Shown: positions 11,245 to 23,835, counted from the stretch's first letter. The stretch: DNA of 64,000 bases from Brachypterus glaber (GCA_958510825.1 OY294048.1:11053589-11117588), one strand, 5' to 3'. Notes: a model not told the origin generated them from the letters alone. Numbers and translations are program-made.

Positions 11245-14200
11245 TTATTTATCTAAATGTTCCAAAATAATTTTTTTAACTAAATATCTGTTAGTTTTTC
11301 CGTGTGATGTGGAAGGAAGATCTTCCACGAATTTAACACCACCTCTTAGCTTCTTCCTATCGTCAACTCTTTCATGGACAAAATTTATAATTTCATCTTC
11401 ACGAATTTTACTTTCTTTATCTAAGACGACAATTGCCATTGGATGGTCTCCGTCTTCTTCATGGGGAATTCCTATAACAACAGCTTTTAGAACTGCTGGA
11501 TGTTGGAGAATTATTTTTTCCAGAGTTGCTGGTGCTACATGCCAGGACCTGTATTTAAGCATTTCCTTAATCCTGTCCACTATATAAAAAAAATGATCCT
11601 TGTCGTAATATATTATATCTCCTGTGCGTAACCATCCCTCACTGTCAAAGGCTGCTGAAGAATCTCTATTAAAGTATCCGTTCATACAAAAATCAGACTT
11701 AATTCGCAGTTCACCTTTTTGATTAGGACCACATATTTTGTTTGTTTTAATGTCGACAACCTAAAAGAAGAAAAATCATTTATATAGTTATAAGTTTTTG
11801 TCTATATTATATTTTCTAATTTTTAAATTAGTTTTTTGCCTAATAATACATATTTTCTTATTTTCTTTATTGCCTTATTCGATTTGCAGATTTTTTGTGC
11901 GCTTAACGAGAAATTATCAAAACATTTACCCATTTGACCTCCTTACCTCAACCCCATTTTTACAAAGAACAATCCCATCCGAGAACTTTGGATAAGGAAC
12001 ATATTTTCCAAATTAGAAGTCTTTAGCTTAAAGCTTTATCGATTTATTATGGTTACAAATTTGCCTGACAGAACAACAGAAAGATTTTTTTTTGACGGAA
12101 AGCATTCTTTTTAGATATCGTAAAACGTAGAAAAGCAATAAAAATATTTCAATCTTTTTTTACTAACGTAAGATCTTAAGACTTTCTTTGGGGAAATGGT
12201 TAATTTTCTTAATTAAATAGTTACCTTGTATGTAATTCCAGGTACAGGTTTTCCAATCGACTCAAAATAGGGATTGTCAGTACAATAACACTTTAAATTC
12301 AGTGTCAGAAGTCCCCCTATTTCTGTTTGGCCGTATACTTGACACACAAAAGTTTCGGGAAGAAGTTCCTGCAGGTTCTTCAGCAATTTTGGGGATATAC
12401 TTCCACCTCCTACTACTAGGGTTATTAAACTTGATGTATTTGTCTTTTTGTAGTTTTTACGGAATTCTATTGCGTTTACTGGAGAGTGCATTATCATGTT
12501 AACCTAAAATAAAGAAAATAAACTTAAAATGGTACGGTACCACCTGTTTTGAGATTTTAATCATTTAAAATTTAAATTATGATGTTAGTAATTAAAAAAA
12601 AAAATAGAACATTTAAGCAAAATTGTTAAATGCATTTTTAAGAAAAAAAGTCTTGTCCACCAGACGAGAGAAGCATTTCTATACATTTTGGGGTTACTGA
12701 ATCCGAATTTGGGGTTGGTTTGACTTGCTCAGATCGCATTTCGTTCCTAATCTCAAAAAAGTGGTAAAATACCCTGGTAGAAAAGTACATAAATCTAACT
12801 TAACATAACATTAAATTAGTGACATTTTTATGTTTAGTCTCAAACGTTATACAAAAACGTTATAAAATATATAAATCTAACCTTAAAAACTAACGTTTGA
12901 CAAAACGTTATTAAATATATAAATCTAACCTTAAAAACTAACGTTTGACAAAAACGTTATAAAATACATAAATCTAACGTTAGTTTGCTAACTAAATTTT
13001 AACCTTTTTCTAACCTTATTCTAACTTTAAATATTTTTTAAATTTCCGTTATTAATTAGTAAGCTAATTAGACAGCTACGTGCCTAGGTTTGATAATTAT
13101 TTATTATTTCTATAATAAGTTTAAAAAAATATCCCCCAAAAGTCAAAATTATAGTAAGTCTGGCAACGCTGTACTATAATTGAAAAAATATTTTAAGATT
13201 CTGAATGTATAAATAAATATTAACTAACTAAATATAAAGTTTTTCTGAGAGGTAAACGTATTTATCGAAGTATGGCTATTTTATAAATAAATGTAACGAA
13301 ATTATGTTTAAAAATGTTATGATTGTTAAAATATATTAAGATTTATTTATATGAATAAATTTATCTCCAGCTTCCATTTTATGATGCAGGTAGAAATTTC
13401 CTAGTTGGCCTCGCCCCCTCTGAAAGTTAGAAATTAAACGTATTCATAACGTATTTCTAACTTAAAAATCTAACGTTAGATTAACGTTTGTAACTAACGT
13501 TAGATTCTAACGTTAAAAAGCGGGACATTTGCACATATTTTATAACGTACTTTTATACAGTTTTCTAACATTAGAAAAACGTTATTCTAAGGTTAAATTT
13601 CTACTAGGGTGTGTTTCAACTTTCATCTTTTTTGAGGTTAGGAACGAAATGCGATCTGACCGAGTCAAAACCACTCCAGATTGATATTTAGCCACCTCAA
13701 AAACGTAAAGAAATGTTTGTCTCATCTGGGGAGCCAGATATTTTTTTTTCTCGTGGGCCAGTGTTATATTTAAATAGTCGATGTCCAACAACTCCCTCTT
13801 TTACCCTATATATTTTATCTTACCTTGTATTTTTCAATAATTTCCCAACATTTCTTAGGATCAAATTGGGCACATATTACTCTAGCAATACCAAAAAGAA
13901 TGCTACTGGTTAGCCACCCAACACAAGAAACCCAGTATAAAGAAGTATATATTAAAGATACTTTAATAGTTCTTGAATCAAGAAATCCATGATTCCATAA
14001 ATATTGTTTGTTATTGCTTTGATTTAACAAAGATATATGATTTAAACAAATACCTAAAAAATTACTTTTTCAAATAAAATATTTTAATTTAACAATATTT
14101 ATTGGTTATCTCAAAAGTACGAAGGCGTAGAAGGGACATAATAATTACTTTTTTAAATGAGATTTAATTCTGTAATACTAACTCAGAGTAAATATTTAAT

Positions 14201-17200
14201 TCGTTGTTACTAACACCGAATTAAATATTTTTTCTGCGATATTATTGCAGAATAAATTCATTTTCTCTGTCTTAGTAACACAGAATTAAAGAAAGATTTA
14301 ATTATTAATATAGATACTTTAGATGCACTGCGTCGAAAAAGACTTGCCAGTTTTGTAATTCGTCTGCTACAGTGCTCAAACTCACTTTTGCAGGGATTAG
14401 TTTCATCTGATGTATTTTGGTCATCTCCCATAATTGAAAAGTGGCCGAAACTCTGTTTTTTTCTCTTGTAACCACCTTCACTTTCACCTTTGTAAATATT
14501 TATAATTAATTTTAATTTTTGTTTTTTTTTTTTTATTTTTGTTATGTTATTACTATCTTTGTCATATGACCTTTAGGCTGGAATAAATGCATTATTATTA
14601 TATTATTATTATTATTAATTCTGTGATACTAAGTCTGGGTTTATCCAAGTGCGGCTAAATTTAGCTGACACGTAATAACCATAGCAACTCCAACCAAAAT
14701 CCAGAATTTACTCTTAACTGAGACTTTATCTTTTAGGTAAGGTTTTAACTGTACACTGATAAACTGGACCTAAGACAGAATTAAATATTTTCTCTGTGTT
14801 ACTATCCCAGAAATAAATCATTTTCTATTTATTCTGTAATACTAATACATAATTAAATATTTTCTCTGTGTTACTAACACAGAAATAAATCTTTTTCTCT
14901 GTGTTAGTAACACAGAGAAAATAATTTATTTCTGTGTTAGTAACACAGCAAAAATTATGTTACTAATATAGAAATAAATCATTTTCTCTGTAATAGTATT
15001 AGCGATATAAATAGATCTCAACACAGAGAAATTATTTAATTCTGTATTAGTATTACAGAATAAATAGAAAATGATTTATTTCTCTGATAGTAACACAGAG
15101 AAAATGAATTTATTCTGCAATATTATCGCAGAAAAAACATTTAATTCGGTGTTAGTGACAACGAATTAAATATTTACTCTGAGTTAGTATTACAAAATTA
15201 AATCTCATTTAAAAAAGTTATTATTATGTCCCTTCTACGCCTTCGTATAAAAGGCCCAAATAAAATAATATTAAAAAAAAATAGAATAAAATAACACTAA
15301 AAAAAAAATTAAAAAATATATTCACTTTAACCAAAATAAATAAAAATTGTCTAAGAATGATCCTTGTACACTAGTAAGATAACTAAAATTATTAATTAGC
15401 TATGTATGTAATTACTAAGTAAATATTTATAAATACATTTATGAGTCAAGAACCTGCCTTGTAAATAATGATTTTTCTGTCCAATACAAAAAATGTTTTA
15501 AAAATAGTTTGCATTGCAAAAATGTAAATAATAATATTTTATATAATTATCATTAATGTTTATTACCAAAAAATGTAAACATTCAATTAAGTGATAAGTA
15601 TTAATTGTTAAATATATCAATATTATTGTTTAAAAAAATGTTAATTTTTTTCCTTTTTTTTTGTGTGCTTTTAAGCACATTTATTTAAAAATAATTTATT
15701 TAAAAATAATTATTTATTTAGGTGAGTCACAAGGATCATTTTAGGACCCAAAATTAAACAAAAACTGTCAGTCCGTTACTGAGAAAAAATAATTTTAGTT
15801 ACCCTTTGGTTGTCCAGTGGTGCCACTACTGAATAATATTAGTGCTGTCTCTTTCAGGTTTTTGACCTTTTTGGGTTTAAAATTTTCTTCTAGGTCACTG
15901 GGTTCCAGATATTCAGAAAAACTGGAATATTTTTTATTATTAAATTCGCCAAACACAACAATTTCAGCTTCCAGTCCCAGCTCCTCAACTGACGTATTTA
16001 TCAAATCAGCAGCTGTGTTTATGACAAAGAATATTTTTGGCTTAACCTGATTTATCAACAGTTTTATGTCCATTAAAGATAAAGTTGGATCTAGTGTGCA
16101 TATTTTTAAATTCAAATATGCCGCAGCTATGAAAGGATCAGCTGCATTTAAGTGATTATTGGTGCAAATACAAACTATGTCATCTTCTTGAGCTTTGGTG
16201 TCCAATTTTATTGCTGTTCTTACTGTTCTTTGGAGTAAAGAACCGAATATGTCTATTTCATTGGTGTCCACAATATACTACAAAAAATAAATTTGAAATT
16301 ACTTATTTCTTATTCTATTTTACTCAGTAAGGCAGTAACTAGAGATACCGCACAGTGTCCCTCAACAAAGTGTAGGTCACAAAAAAATAAAAACCTAAAT
16401 GTGTGATGTTGTCCTAGATTAGCCAAGGATTTAAATACTAGCAAAATATAAATAGGAGCTGATCATTTTCATTTGTTCAGTGCATACTTACTCTGACTAC
16501 CGAAAAATCGTGCATATTTTACAACTACTTTCTTCATAACTGCACTTACTTGGTTCTTGTCCAGCCTTTACAGAAAAACTGTCTGTCTAATTATTTTTTG
16601 GACGCTGATAGAACAATAACGTAATTAATAACTTAATTAGTTTATAGTATACAACAATAAATAGTTGTATATGCGCCAACCACTATATATTGCATAGAAT
16701 ACAACAACAAAAAAAGTAAACCTATTCGGTATTTACAAACGAGTGCTGTTGTTTGATTTTCAACAACACTGTGTTAACAGATCAGGTTTTTCTTTGTCGA
16801 GCAAGGAGGGAGGTAGGCGCGGCTTGCAAATCCCCAGGTTCGGAATTTTGTTCCTTCCTACGTCACGATCCTTGCTTCAAAACAGAGGCAATTCAATTGA
16901 CCCGTCCGCCCGGCTGGCTAGCTGAGCCTGGTGTGCGTCGGCTTGTTGAAAATTTGGTGTAATGTATTTTATATTCATTTATGTGCATATAGAGACTAAA
17001 TATCACATGTAACTACATGTACATGTTCATGCTTATCGTTGGGTATACTTATGCATATAAAAATCTTAGCCCAAAATGCATACTTTCAATATTTTGGTAA
17101 AAAATTTATTAGAATCAGCTGATTGTCACTATCTTTATAAATCATACTTCCTCAAAATACTATTATAGTAACAACAACGTTATTGTATTATTAAATAATA

Positions 17201-19632
17201 TGAATCTACAACTTTAAAAGTGAATTTAATATAACGTTGTAATGTTTCAGAATAATAGTAAAAATGGTATTATTTACAACAACGTTTTGTTGTAGTATTT
17301 TTAGATTTTTCTATCAGTGCAGTGGAAATTGTTTGACAGGTAACCGAATAGTAACATAATGTTATAAAAATTAATGTACTTAAAAGTAGGTTTAGGACCG
17401 TAGCTATGGGGGATGGGGGAAGCATCCCCTACCTATATTGAAATAAAAAAGTTGCATATTTCAGAGATTTAAAATACAAAAGTTGAATATTTCAGGAAAG
17501 GGTGGGGACATTTTTTTTAGTCATGAACTTTTTTGTCGAAGAAAAATGACCCTGACTAGGTTAAACGTTATCTTATCAATAGATAACACAAAAGTTATTT
17601 TTTTGTTAGTTAAAATATGCAGGTAAACAAATAAAATGATCAGCTGCGATTATGATTTAAGTGGTTTCTGTATTCTTGGTCTAAAACACAATGCTATCTC
17701 CATTTGCTGCATTTCTGCTAATCAGAATAGTATTTCAGGCAGTTTTTAATTAAAATAAATAAGGTGGGTGAGCTAATTATTGCCATCTTCCTAATATTGC
17801 CACCTCTTCTTAAACTTGTTAGTTAGTCCTCCGTGTCATAGATGACACTGCGAGTATATCCGTTATATCGAAAAGATACCTGTAAATATGGTTTATTTCT
17901 ATCCACTGGATTCAGATACAGATACTGTCCAGTTGGTAATGACTTACACAAAAACGCAGTTCGTGTTTCGTGCTCTTTTACTATAAAATCTTGTAAAATT
18001 TTGCTGACTGTAGCAAGCTAGGTAGCATCCCTTATTGCAGGGCAAGAACGCAATAACACACAAACTGCACTTTCTTGGCCCATATTGTGTTTCACTCAAT
18101 AAAGAAGCGAAAAGGTGTTTTTTTAAGATTGTTGTTTAAGTAGCTGTGTTCCCAATGTTGTCATGAGAAGTAGTTGACAACAAAAGTAAGTAACAAAGAA
18201 ATCAGAAAGTTACAAATCTTGGTTCTGCTTTTTATTCAAAGAGATCAGCCTAATATGACATTGTAATCGATACGTAGATGAAGCAAGGACTAACGATGAA
18301 GTGCGTGGGGCTTACTAAAAACGACAAATTGTTATTTAAGTGCCCAAATTGTACCTAAAAATAGTTGAAATTGTTTTTGTGTCACAATATTTTCTTATTC
18401 GTTTGTTATTTTTTTTTAAGTTTGTTCTGAACTATTATTGCCAGTACTCTGGCAATATTTGGGACATAGGTCCCTAATATTGTCAGTATGCAATCATTTT
18501 TAAAAATTAATAAAAAAAATTTTCTTCAAGCGTACTGAAATGTTCATATTTTATAACTGAACACACTAGTTAGAAGTGATCTATTTATTTACAGTAAAAA
18601 AATGAGTTCATTGTTGTACGCCGTAAAAAAAAGTTAGTTAGCAAAACCTCCACTGGCGGCAGCACTCTTTGACTTTAATGACAGCCATACTTTAAACTTG
18701 TTTGTTTATTATGTAAACACGTGGTTGACTCGAGATTCTGTGCAATAACCTTGTGTGAAATTGATTAAAAATTATTGAAGAAGAATATATGGTTTATAAA
18801 CCTACAAATCTCTCCGAAATTGCAAATGTTACGTTAGACAAGTTACCATCGAAATCGTGAAAAGTGTACGATTTAGCCTACGAAAAAAAATTAAAATGAG
18901 CTAAGGAAGGTTTAAGTTTATTTCGAAAGGGTTTTATTGGTCTATTTTAATAAAAAAAACATGCTTTATTACTGAATAAATTAAATTCAAAAATTAATAT
19001 TTAAAAAAATATATAGGACGCTTGAAGAAAAAATAGTATGTTTCACTCAGAGGAAAAGTGCTTTTTTTACTTTTTTACTCGTCTGTAGTTTCCGGACTCC
19101 GCTTCGCGTCGTCCGTAAATTCTACAGACTAATAAAAAAAGCTTCACTTTTCCTCTTAGTAAAACAATATACTATTACTGTTAATGTAGTAAAGTTTCAG
19201 GTGACTACAAACAAATTTGAATGAAGTAAAAAATTAAATGTCTTAACTTGGCAATAATTGGCTCACCCACCTTATATAAATTAGATATACTCTACATATG
19301 TCAATATATCTCCTTAACTTCAGATAAGTTTAAGCGAAAGGTCACAAAGCTAAAGGGTTAGATATATGCTACACTCTCATTTTTTCCCAGAAAAAAGTTT
19401 AAGACAGATTTTCAAGGATTCTTTGCCAAGGAATCAACTTAATATATCCCAAAACCATGGATTAATAAACAATCTAATTCATACTAATATAAATAAAAGT
19501 ATATACCTGTGCTATTGAGTTTTTTGCTTTTTTAATGCAATTAAAATACTCTTGCCCCAATCCATTGTTAATTTTTGAAATTGGGGCACAAGTTAAAATA
19601 TTATTTTCACACACAATGTTTTCTTCCAGCAT
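11245..19632 (-). CDS. Luciferase-like acyl-CoA ligase (gene B), five exons
   Basis: Tandem paralogue of gene A with exactly matching exon lengths: 19632-19507, 16277-15803, 14053-13824, 12503-12225 and 11760-11245, 541 residues. Same ANL fold motifs: SSGTTGQPKG at 192-201, TGD at 416-418 and DR at 432-433. Three substitutions fall in normally conserved motifs: the A5 motif GYGQTE reads VYGQTE (residue 333), and the A10 motif TGKINR reads HGKTNR (residues 523-528), although the catalytic-type Lys 525 is kept. The frame is otherwise intact, so this is either a functionally shifted enzyme or one starting to decay. An in-frame ATG 16 codons upstream (19680) would give 557 residues, but gene A has TTG there. 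No peroxisomal SKL end (HLDK). Confidence 0.92.
12772..13609. mobile_element. Inverted-repeat element rich in AACGTTAG words
   Basis: In intron 3 of gene B. Ends are CCCTGGTAGAAA and TTTCTACTAGGG, themselves flanked by a longer inverted pair built on GCATTTCGTTCCTAA (about 12724 and 13668). The interior repeats TAACGTTTGACAAAACG, ATATATAAATCTAACC and TCTAACGTTAG many times in both orientations. No coding sequence. Confidence 0.75.
14118..15247. mobile_element. 1.1-kb foldback element in intron 2 of gene B
   Basis: Outer arms TACGAAGGCGTAGAAGGGAC and its inverse pair over at least 150 bp. Inward the arms break into serial copies of short palindromes around CTGTGTTAGTAACACAG. A 3' end of a retroelement (about 14290-14620, ending GGAATAAATGCATTATT with ATT repeats) is inserted in the left arm. 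Gene A has no counterpart, so it arrived after, or was lost since, the duplication. Confidence 0.85.
14290..14620 (+). mobile_element. Retroelement 3' fragment nested in the foldback element
   Basis: Ends in a LINE-like tail of ATT repeats after GGCTGGAATAAATGC. It breaks the left/right symmetry of the surrounding palindrome. A 60-codon minus frame (14487-14305) inside it has no recognisable match. Confidence 0.5.
16603..17319. mobile_element. 717-bp inverted-repeat insert with GC-rich core
   Basis: Ends CGCTGATAGAA and TTCTATCAGTG flank AT-rich arms sharing ACAACAACG-type words in inverted orientation. The core at about 16790-16960 is markedly GC-richer than its surroundings. Gene A is continuous across the same site in intron 1. 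No open frame of note. Confidence 0.7.
17762..19272. mobile_element. 1.5-kb element with TA duplication in intron 1 of gene B
   Basis: Terminal inverted repeats AGGTGGGTGAGC and GCTCACCCACCT, with TA on each side (17760-17761 and 19273-19274). Removing the element and one TA restores AATAAATATATAAA, as found in gene A at about 10028-10041. TA duplication suits Tc1/mariner-like elements. The right third (18640-19190) is also present, reversed, at 32235-32870, and the right end recurs at 34212-34305. No transposase frame survives. Confidence 0.85.
19035..19190. repeat. Hairpin centred on a GC-rich core
   Basis: Two arms (ACTCAGAGGAAAAGTG facing CACTTTTCCTCTTAGT, and GTCTGTAG facing CTACAGAC) surround GGACTCCGCTTCGCG. 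The reversed copy lies at 32235-32375. Confidence 0.75.
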
Positions 19633-19796
19633 TATTTTTAAACTAAAATTCTTTATGGATAAACGTATATTTATAAACATGTTATTAAAGAAATTTAATT
19701 ATAATACAATACTCTTATTTTTTTATTTTTATTTTTATTTATTTATTTTTCTTTCTATTGTCTATTTGAGAGCGTTGTATCTTAAATAAACTTAGG

Positions 19797-19975
19797 GGTC
19801 GTCCATAAAATACGTCACGCAAATTTACCAAAATTAATACACCTCATACCACCCCGTTTCTCGGGTTATTAAATCTCTAAAGCCTTTAATAACGCTAGAA
19901 ACGGGGTATAAAGTGTATGAAGTGTATGAATTATGGTCAATTTGCTTGACGTATTTTATGGAAGACCTCTTAGCT
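19797..19975. mobile_element. MITE-like palindrome upstream of gene B
   Basis: GTCGTCCATAAAATACGTCA at the left faces TGACGTATTTTATGGAAGAC at the right; the interior repeats ATACACTTCATAC-type words. It begins about 165 bp upstream of the start codon of gene B. The same end sequence bounds the element at 61300-62189. Confidence 0.8.
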
Positions 19976-20250
19976 GGTCTACAGGGCGGTCCAAAAGTCA
20001 CATTTTCTCTCTAACTTATGAATGAGTGAAGATATCGACTTAAAATTTGGACCTAGGACAACTCGAACTATATTTTTGAATATATTTGATATTTGTAACT
20101 TTTAAAATGCGGGCAGAGAGACATATGGGAGATTTTTTTAAATGAGGTAGATACATTTTTTTGAGGGTTTTAAGTGTGGTTAAAAATGGGAAGTTTCGTC
20201 AAAATTACTTTAAAAAACGCAAAAAAAATTAATAAACAATTAATTTCATA

Positions 20251-20450
20251 AGGGAACGTTCAAGTATTACGTTACGCAAAATGTACCAAAATTCATACAC
20301 TTCATACCTTGGTTTTCGCGTTATTTTAGATTATAGAGATTTCATATTTTGGCCACTCCCCCTAACACACCCCCTATTAGGGGAGAACCGGGGTATAAAG
20401 TGTATGAATTTTGGTACAATTTGCGTTACGTAATACTTGAACGTGCCCTA
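20251..20450. mobile_element. 200-bp MITE
   Basis: Near-perfect terminal inverted repeats of about 30 bp (AGGGAACGTTCAAGTATTAC at the left) with a CCCCTAATAGGGG-type centre. Internal words AATTCATACACTT recall the element at 19797. Confidence 0.85.
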
Positions 20451-20459
20451 ATGCAAAAA

Positions 20460-21650
20460 CGTAAATTATATTTGTAAACTAACTTTAAATAATAATGATA
20501 AATAAAAACTTTCAAAAACATCTCAAAAAATTATATTTTTTAGCAAATAAAGTTGAAAAATCATTACCTTTAAAAAAATGTATATATAAATAAAAAGATA
20601 TATGATCAAATAGAGAATTGTATTTAATTAAAAACGATGTATCACAATACACCCCTTTCAAAAAAAAGCTAAAAATATTTATATTCTTGTTGCGTTCAAA
20701 ACCGTTTTTTTTTCAAAAGGATACCTACCTTAAAAAAAATCTGTTAAATATGTCAAATAAAAAAGATTTTAAAATTTTTTTTTTAAGGGGTAGAAGTGAA
20801 AAGGAGTGACACAGGGGGGAGGGGGTTAAAAATGGTCTAAATTACGCTGACATAATTGTTGAATAGTCCCATATCACCTAATTTACGCGTACCTTAAAAT
20901 GTTTTATGCAACACCCGTTAATTAAAAAAAAAAACAAAAATTAGTTTTTTTAGTTTTAGGTTTTTGCATTTAATAGTTTTTTTCAAATTGATTAACGCGG
21001 TATACTGAAGTATAAGGATCTGTTTCTCAAAAAATCGTAAACAGAAATCTGTCAGAAAATTATTTTAATAGGTAATCAACAGGTTTCCTTAAAATACCTT
21101 TTCTTGTTCTGGAAAACTGTTTGTTTTCCGCATAGAAAATTCCCGTTTAATTATTGGGACTAAAATAGATGGCGTTACTGTACTAAAAATATTAGAGCCA
21201 CTCTATCCGCGAGTTGCGGAATTTTTTATGACACCAATAACCTGCTAAACAGAAATCTCTTAGTTGGTTTTATAGGCTTAGATAAAATCGGATAGAATCT
21301 AATAGATACCTAGGTGTACCAGCAAAGCAACAGGTTTTATCAGTAACTTGGTTCTTCCGAATAAGATATAGATAGCGCTAGTATATGAAAACATATATTT
21401 TAGATAACTTATCTTCGGTCAAGGTATTATTTTATTACCGGGGGCTCGTGAAAAGTAGAATTTTAAAAACTAATTAGTACAAATAAATCAATGTTTATTT
21501 CAATATTTAGATTTTTTGTACATAACCAATAATTTGGACACCTAAACATATTGTGCCCATTTTGATATTAAAATTTAACACATGAATAAATAATTTTATT
21601 TAATTTAGTTTACAAATAATGAATCATAAAGACAAAAACGAGGACAAAAA
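20460..21650. other. Non-coding AT-rich stretch
   Basis: No gene or clear element is recognised; A- and T-runs dominate and short frames here have no coding character. Confidence 0.5.
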
Positions 21651-21654
21651 CTAT

Positions 21655-22204
21655 CTATGGTCTGTTTCATCAAGCAAGAGTGTAAATTAAAAATCGCACA
21701 GTGAATATTGGATGTGCGAATATACTGCCTAGTTTATTTTAAACAAAACAACAACATAACAACAACAAAACATAACTATATTCTATACACAAACATATAC
21801 TATTCAAACCTGTTGTAAAAATATTTACTGTGTGATTTTTTATTTACTATCTTGCTTGAAAAAACAGACCATGGTATGGTCTGTTTCATCAACTATATTC
21901 TATACAGAAACATATAATATTCAAACTTGTAAAAATTATTTACTGTGCGATTTTTAATTTACTCTCTTGCTTGATGAAACAGACCATACTATAGTCTGTT
22001 TTTCAAGTAAGATAGTAAATTAAAAATTGCACAGTAAATATTTTTACAACAGATTTGAATAGTATATGTTTGTGTATAGAATTTAGTTATGTTTTATAAA
22101 ATAAACTACGAAGTTTATTCGCACATCCAATATATGAATCTGTTTTGAAAATAATCACTGTGCGATTTTTAATATACTATCTTGCTTGAAAAAACAGACC
22201 ATAG
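21655..22204. mobile_element. Cluster of three abutting MITEs
   Basis: Six alternating ends of the type TATGGTCTGTTT plus ATTAAAAATCGCACAGTG and their inverses lie at about 21656, 21874, 21876, 21988, 21992 and 22203, so three inverted-repeat elements sit directly next to each other, the middle one shortened. A fourth copy is at 25097-25308. Confidence 0.85.
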
Positions 22205-22419
22205 ATAAGAATAAAAATATTTATTATTTAAAATATATTCTGGTCTTTATAAATAAAATTACATACTGAAAGTTTAAACTTTTTATACTTTGATATGCAT
22301 TGATTTCGTTGGAAATTAGATTATAGAACTTGGATACGAAGAATGCACATGAAATTATAACCTTCATCAATGTGCATGTGCAGAAATTCATTACTGTGTT
22401 TCATACACTGTTAAAAATG

Positions 22420-22880
22420 AATAGAATTGTAGGTAATGTGTTGCCATGCAAGTAAAATTTACGAGATTCTACATGTAATTTTACAATTTTGTATGAATCT
22501 TATATGTAATTTAAATTTAATATTCATATAAAATCGTAATTTTACAATTTTATATAAATGTTACATGTAATATTCATATAACATAGTAAAATTACATATA
22601 AAATCTCATAACTTTTACTTGTCTCTACATGGCAACATATTACCTATGTTTCTGCATGTAAATTTACATATTTATTTTTTACAGTGAACTCTGTAAAATT
22701 TGCTAGATTTTACATGTAGTTTTGTACATGTAAAGTGCATATAAAATTTTATAATTACATGTAAAATTGTAAAATTACATGTAAAATCTAGGAAATTTTA
22801 CATGTATTTACATTGAATCACATTTACTTGCAGAATAATGTGTAATTACATATTTATTTTTTTTAAATGTAGGCCCTACA
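22420..22880. repeat. Cluster of ACATGTAAAATT palindromes
   Basis: The stretch is built of many direct and inverted copies of TTTTACATGTAA-like words. It looks like an inverted-repeat element with a degenerate interior, with GTTGCCATG near 22440 facing CATGGCAAC near 22630. Confidence 0.65.
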
Positions 22881-23339
22881 CTGTAGGGTTTCACATAAAA
22901 ACTACTTTCCTCTAAAATTCTCTTTTTTTTTTAATTTCCCTGTATAATAGCCCCATATACTTACTTAACAGTAAAGTACACGATTATGAAATAACATATT
23001 TATTAAGGATCAATAAATTTTATTTTCAGGGTAAATCGATTAAAATTAATAAACAATTAATTTTTCCGTTCGTGAAAAAAACAACTATTTAATAAATGTT
23101 ATTAATCACAATTTACAATTTATTTACCAAATATATAGTTTATTTGGTTTCATCTAGAATATCTGTTAAATAGATTATATTTAGGGTAATTTTCCAAGAT
23201 AATTACCACAATTAAAATTTATAACTGGCTCAAGTTAATAAATATATTAAGAATTGTTAGTTTACCACCAATATATTTAGTTTGGAAGCTGAGTTTATTT
23301 CTGGAGATTAATCTGTACTCTAGTCCCCTATTTTTTAAT

Positions 23340-23600
23340 CGGCTTCCAAAAAGGAGGAGGTTCTCAATTCGACGTGTGACTTTGTTTGATCCCGCATAAC
23401 TTTGGAACCGATTGATGGAAGTTGATGCAACTTTTTGCAAATTAAAGAGGGCATTTATGAGGTGATCACGTTTCAATTTGAAGCTCGGACAATCGCGGGT
23501 TAGCCGGGTAATTAATTAATTTCACTTAAAAACGGCTTAATTTGATAATACCAGCCAAATTTTTAAAGAAATATCAGATAACTTGGATAAGCCGGATAAA
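23340..23600 (+). repeat. Dispersed repeat, copy 2
   Basis: Reverse-complement match to 4440-4745. The 85-codon minus frame overlapping it (23476-23219) lies partly in this repeat and is not supported as a gene. Confidence 0.65.
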
Positions 23601-23835
23601 TTGGGGTCACTCAAATATTACTACAGACTCAAAAAATTCTGTGACCTGTAATATTAAAATACCAACAGAAAATGATAAAATTTGTGATTTTACCATAAGG
23701 CATTATTTGATTATTACTTAACGTTTAAAGTTTAACATAGATGTTCTTTAGTATTTCGTTTAAAATAAGGTTGATTGGACTCTTGGGCGCTGAAATAAAA
23801 ATATTATAATTTTTTTTTTTTAGAAATTTATCTTT

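Noticed and set aside
23219..23476. 85-codon minus frame
   Set aside because: Overlaps a dispersed repeat also seen at 4.4-4.7 kb and has no domain.
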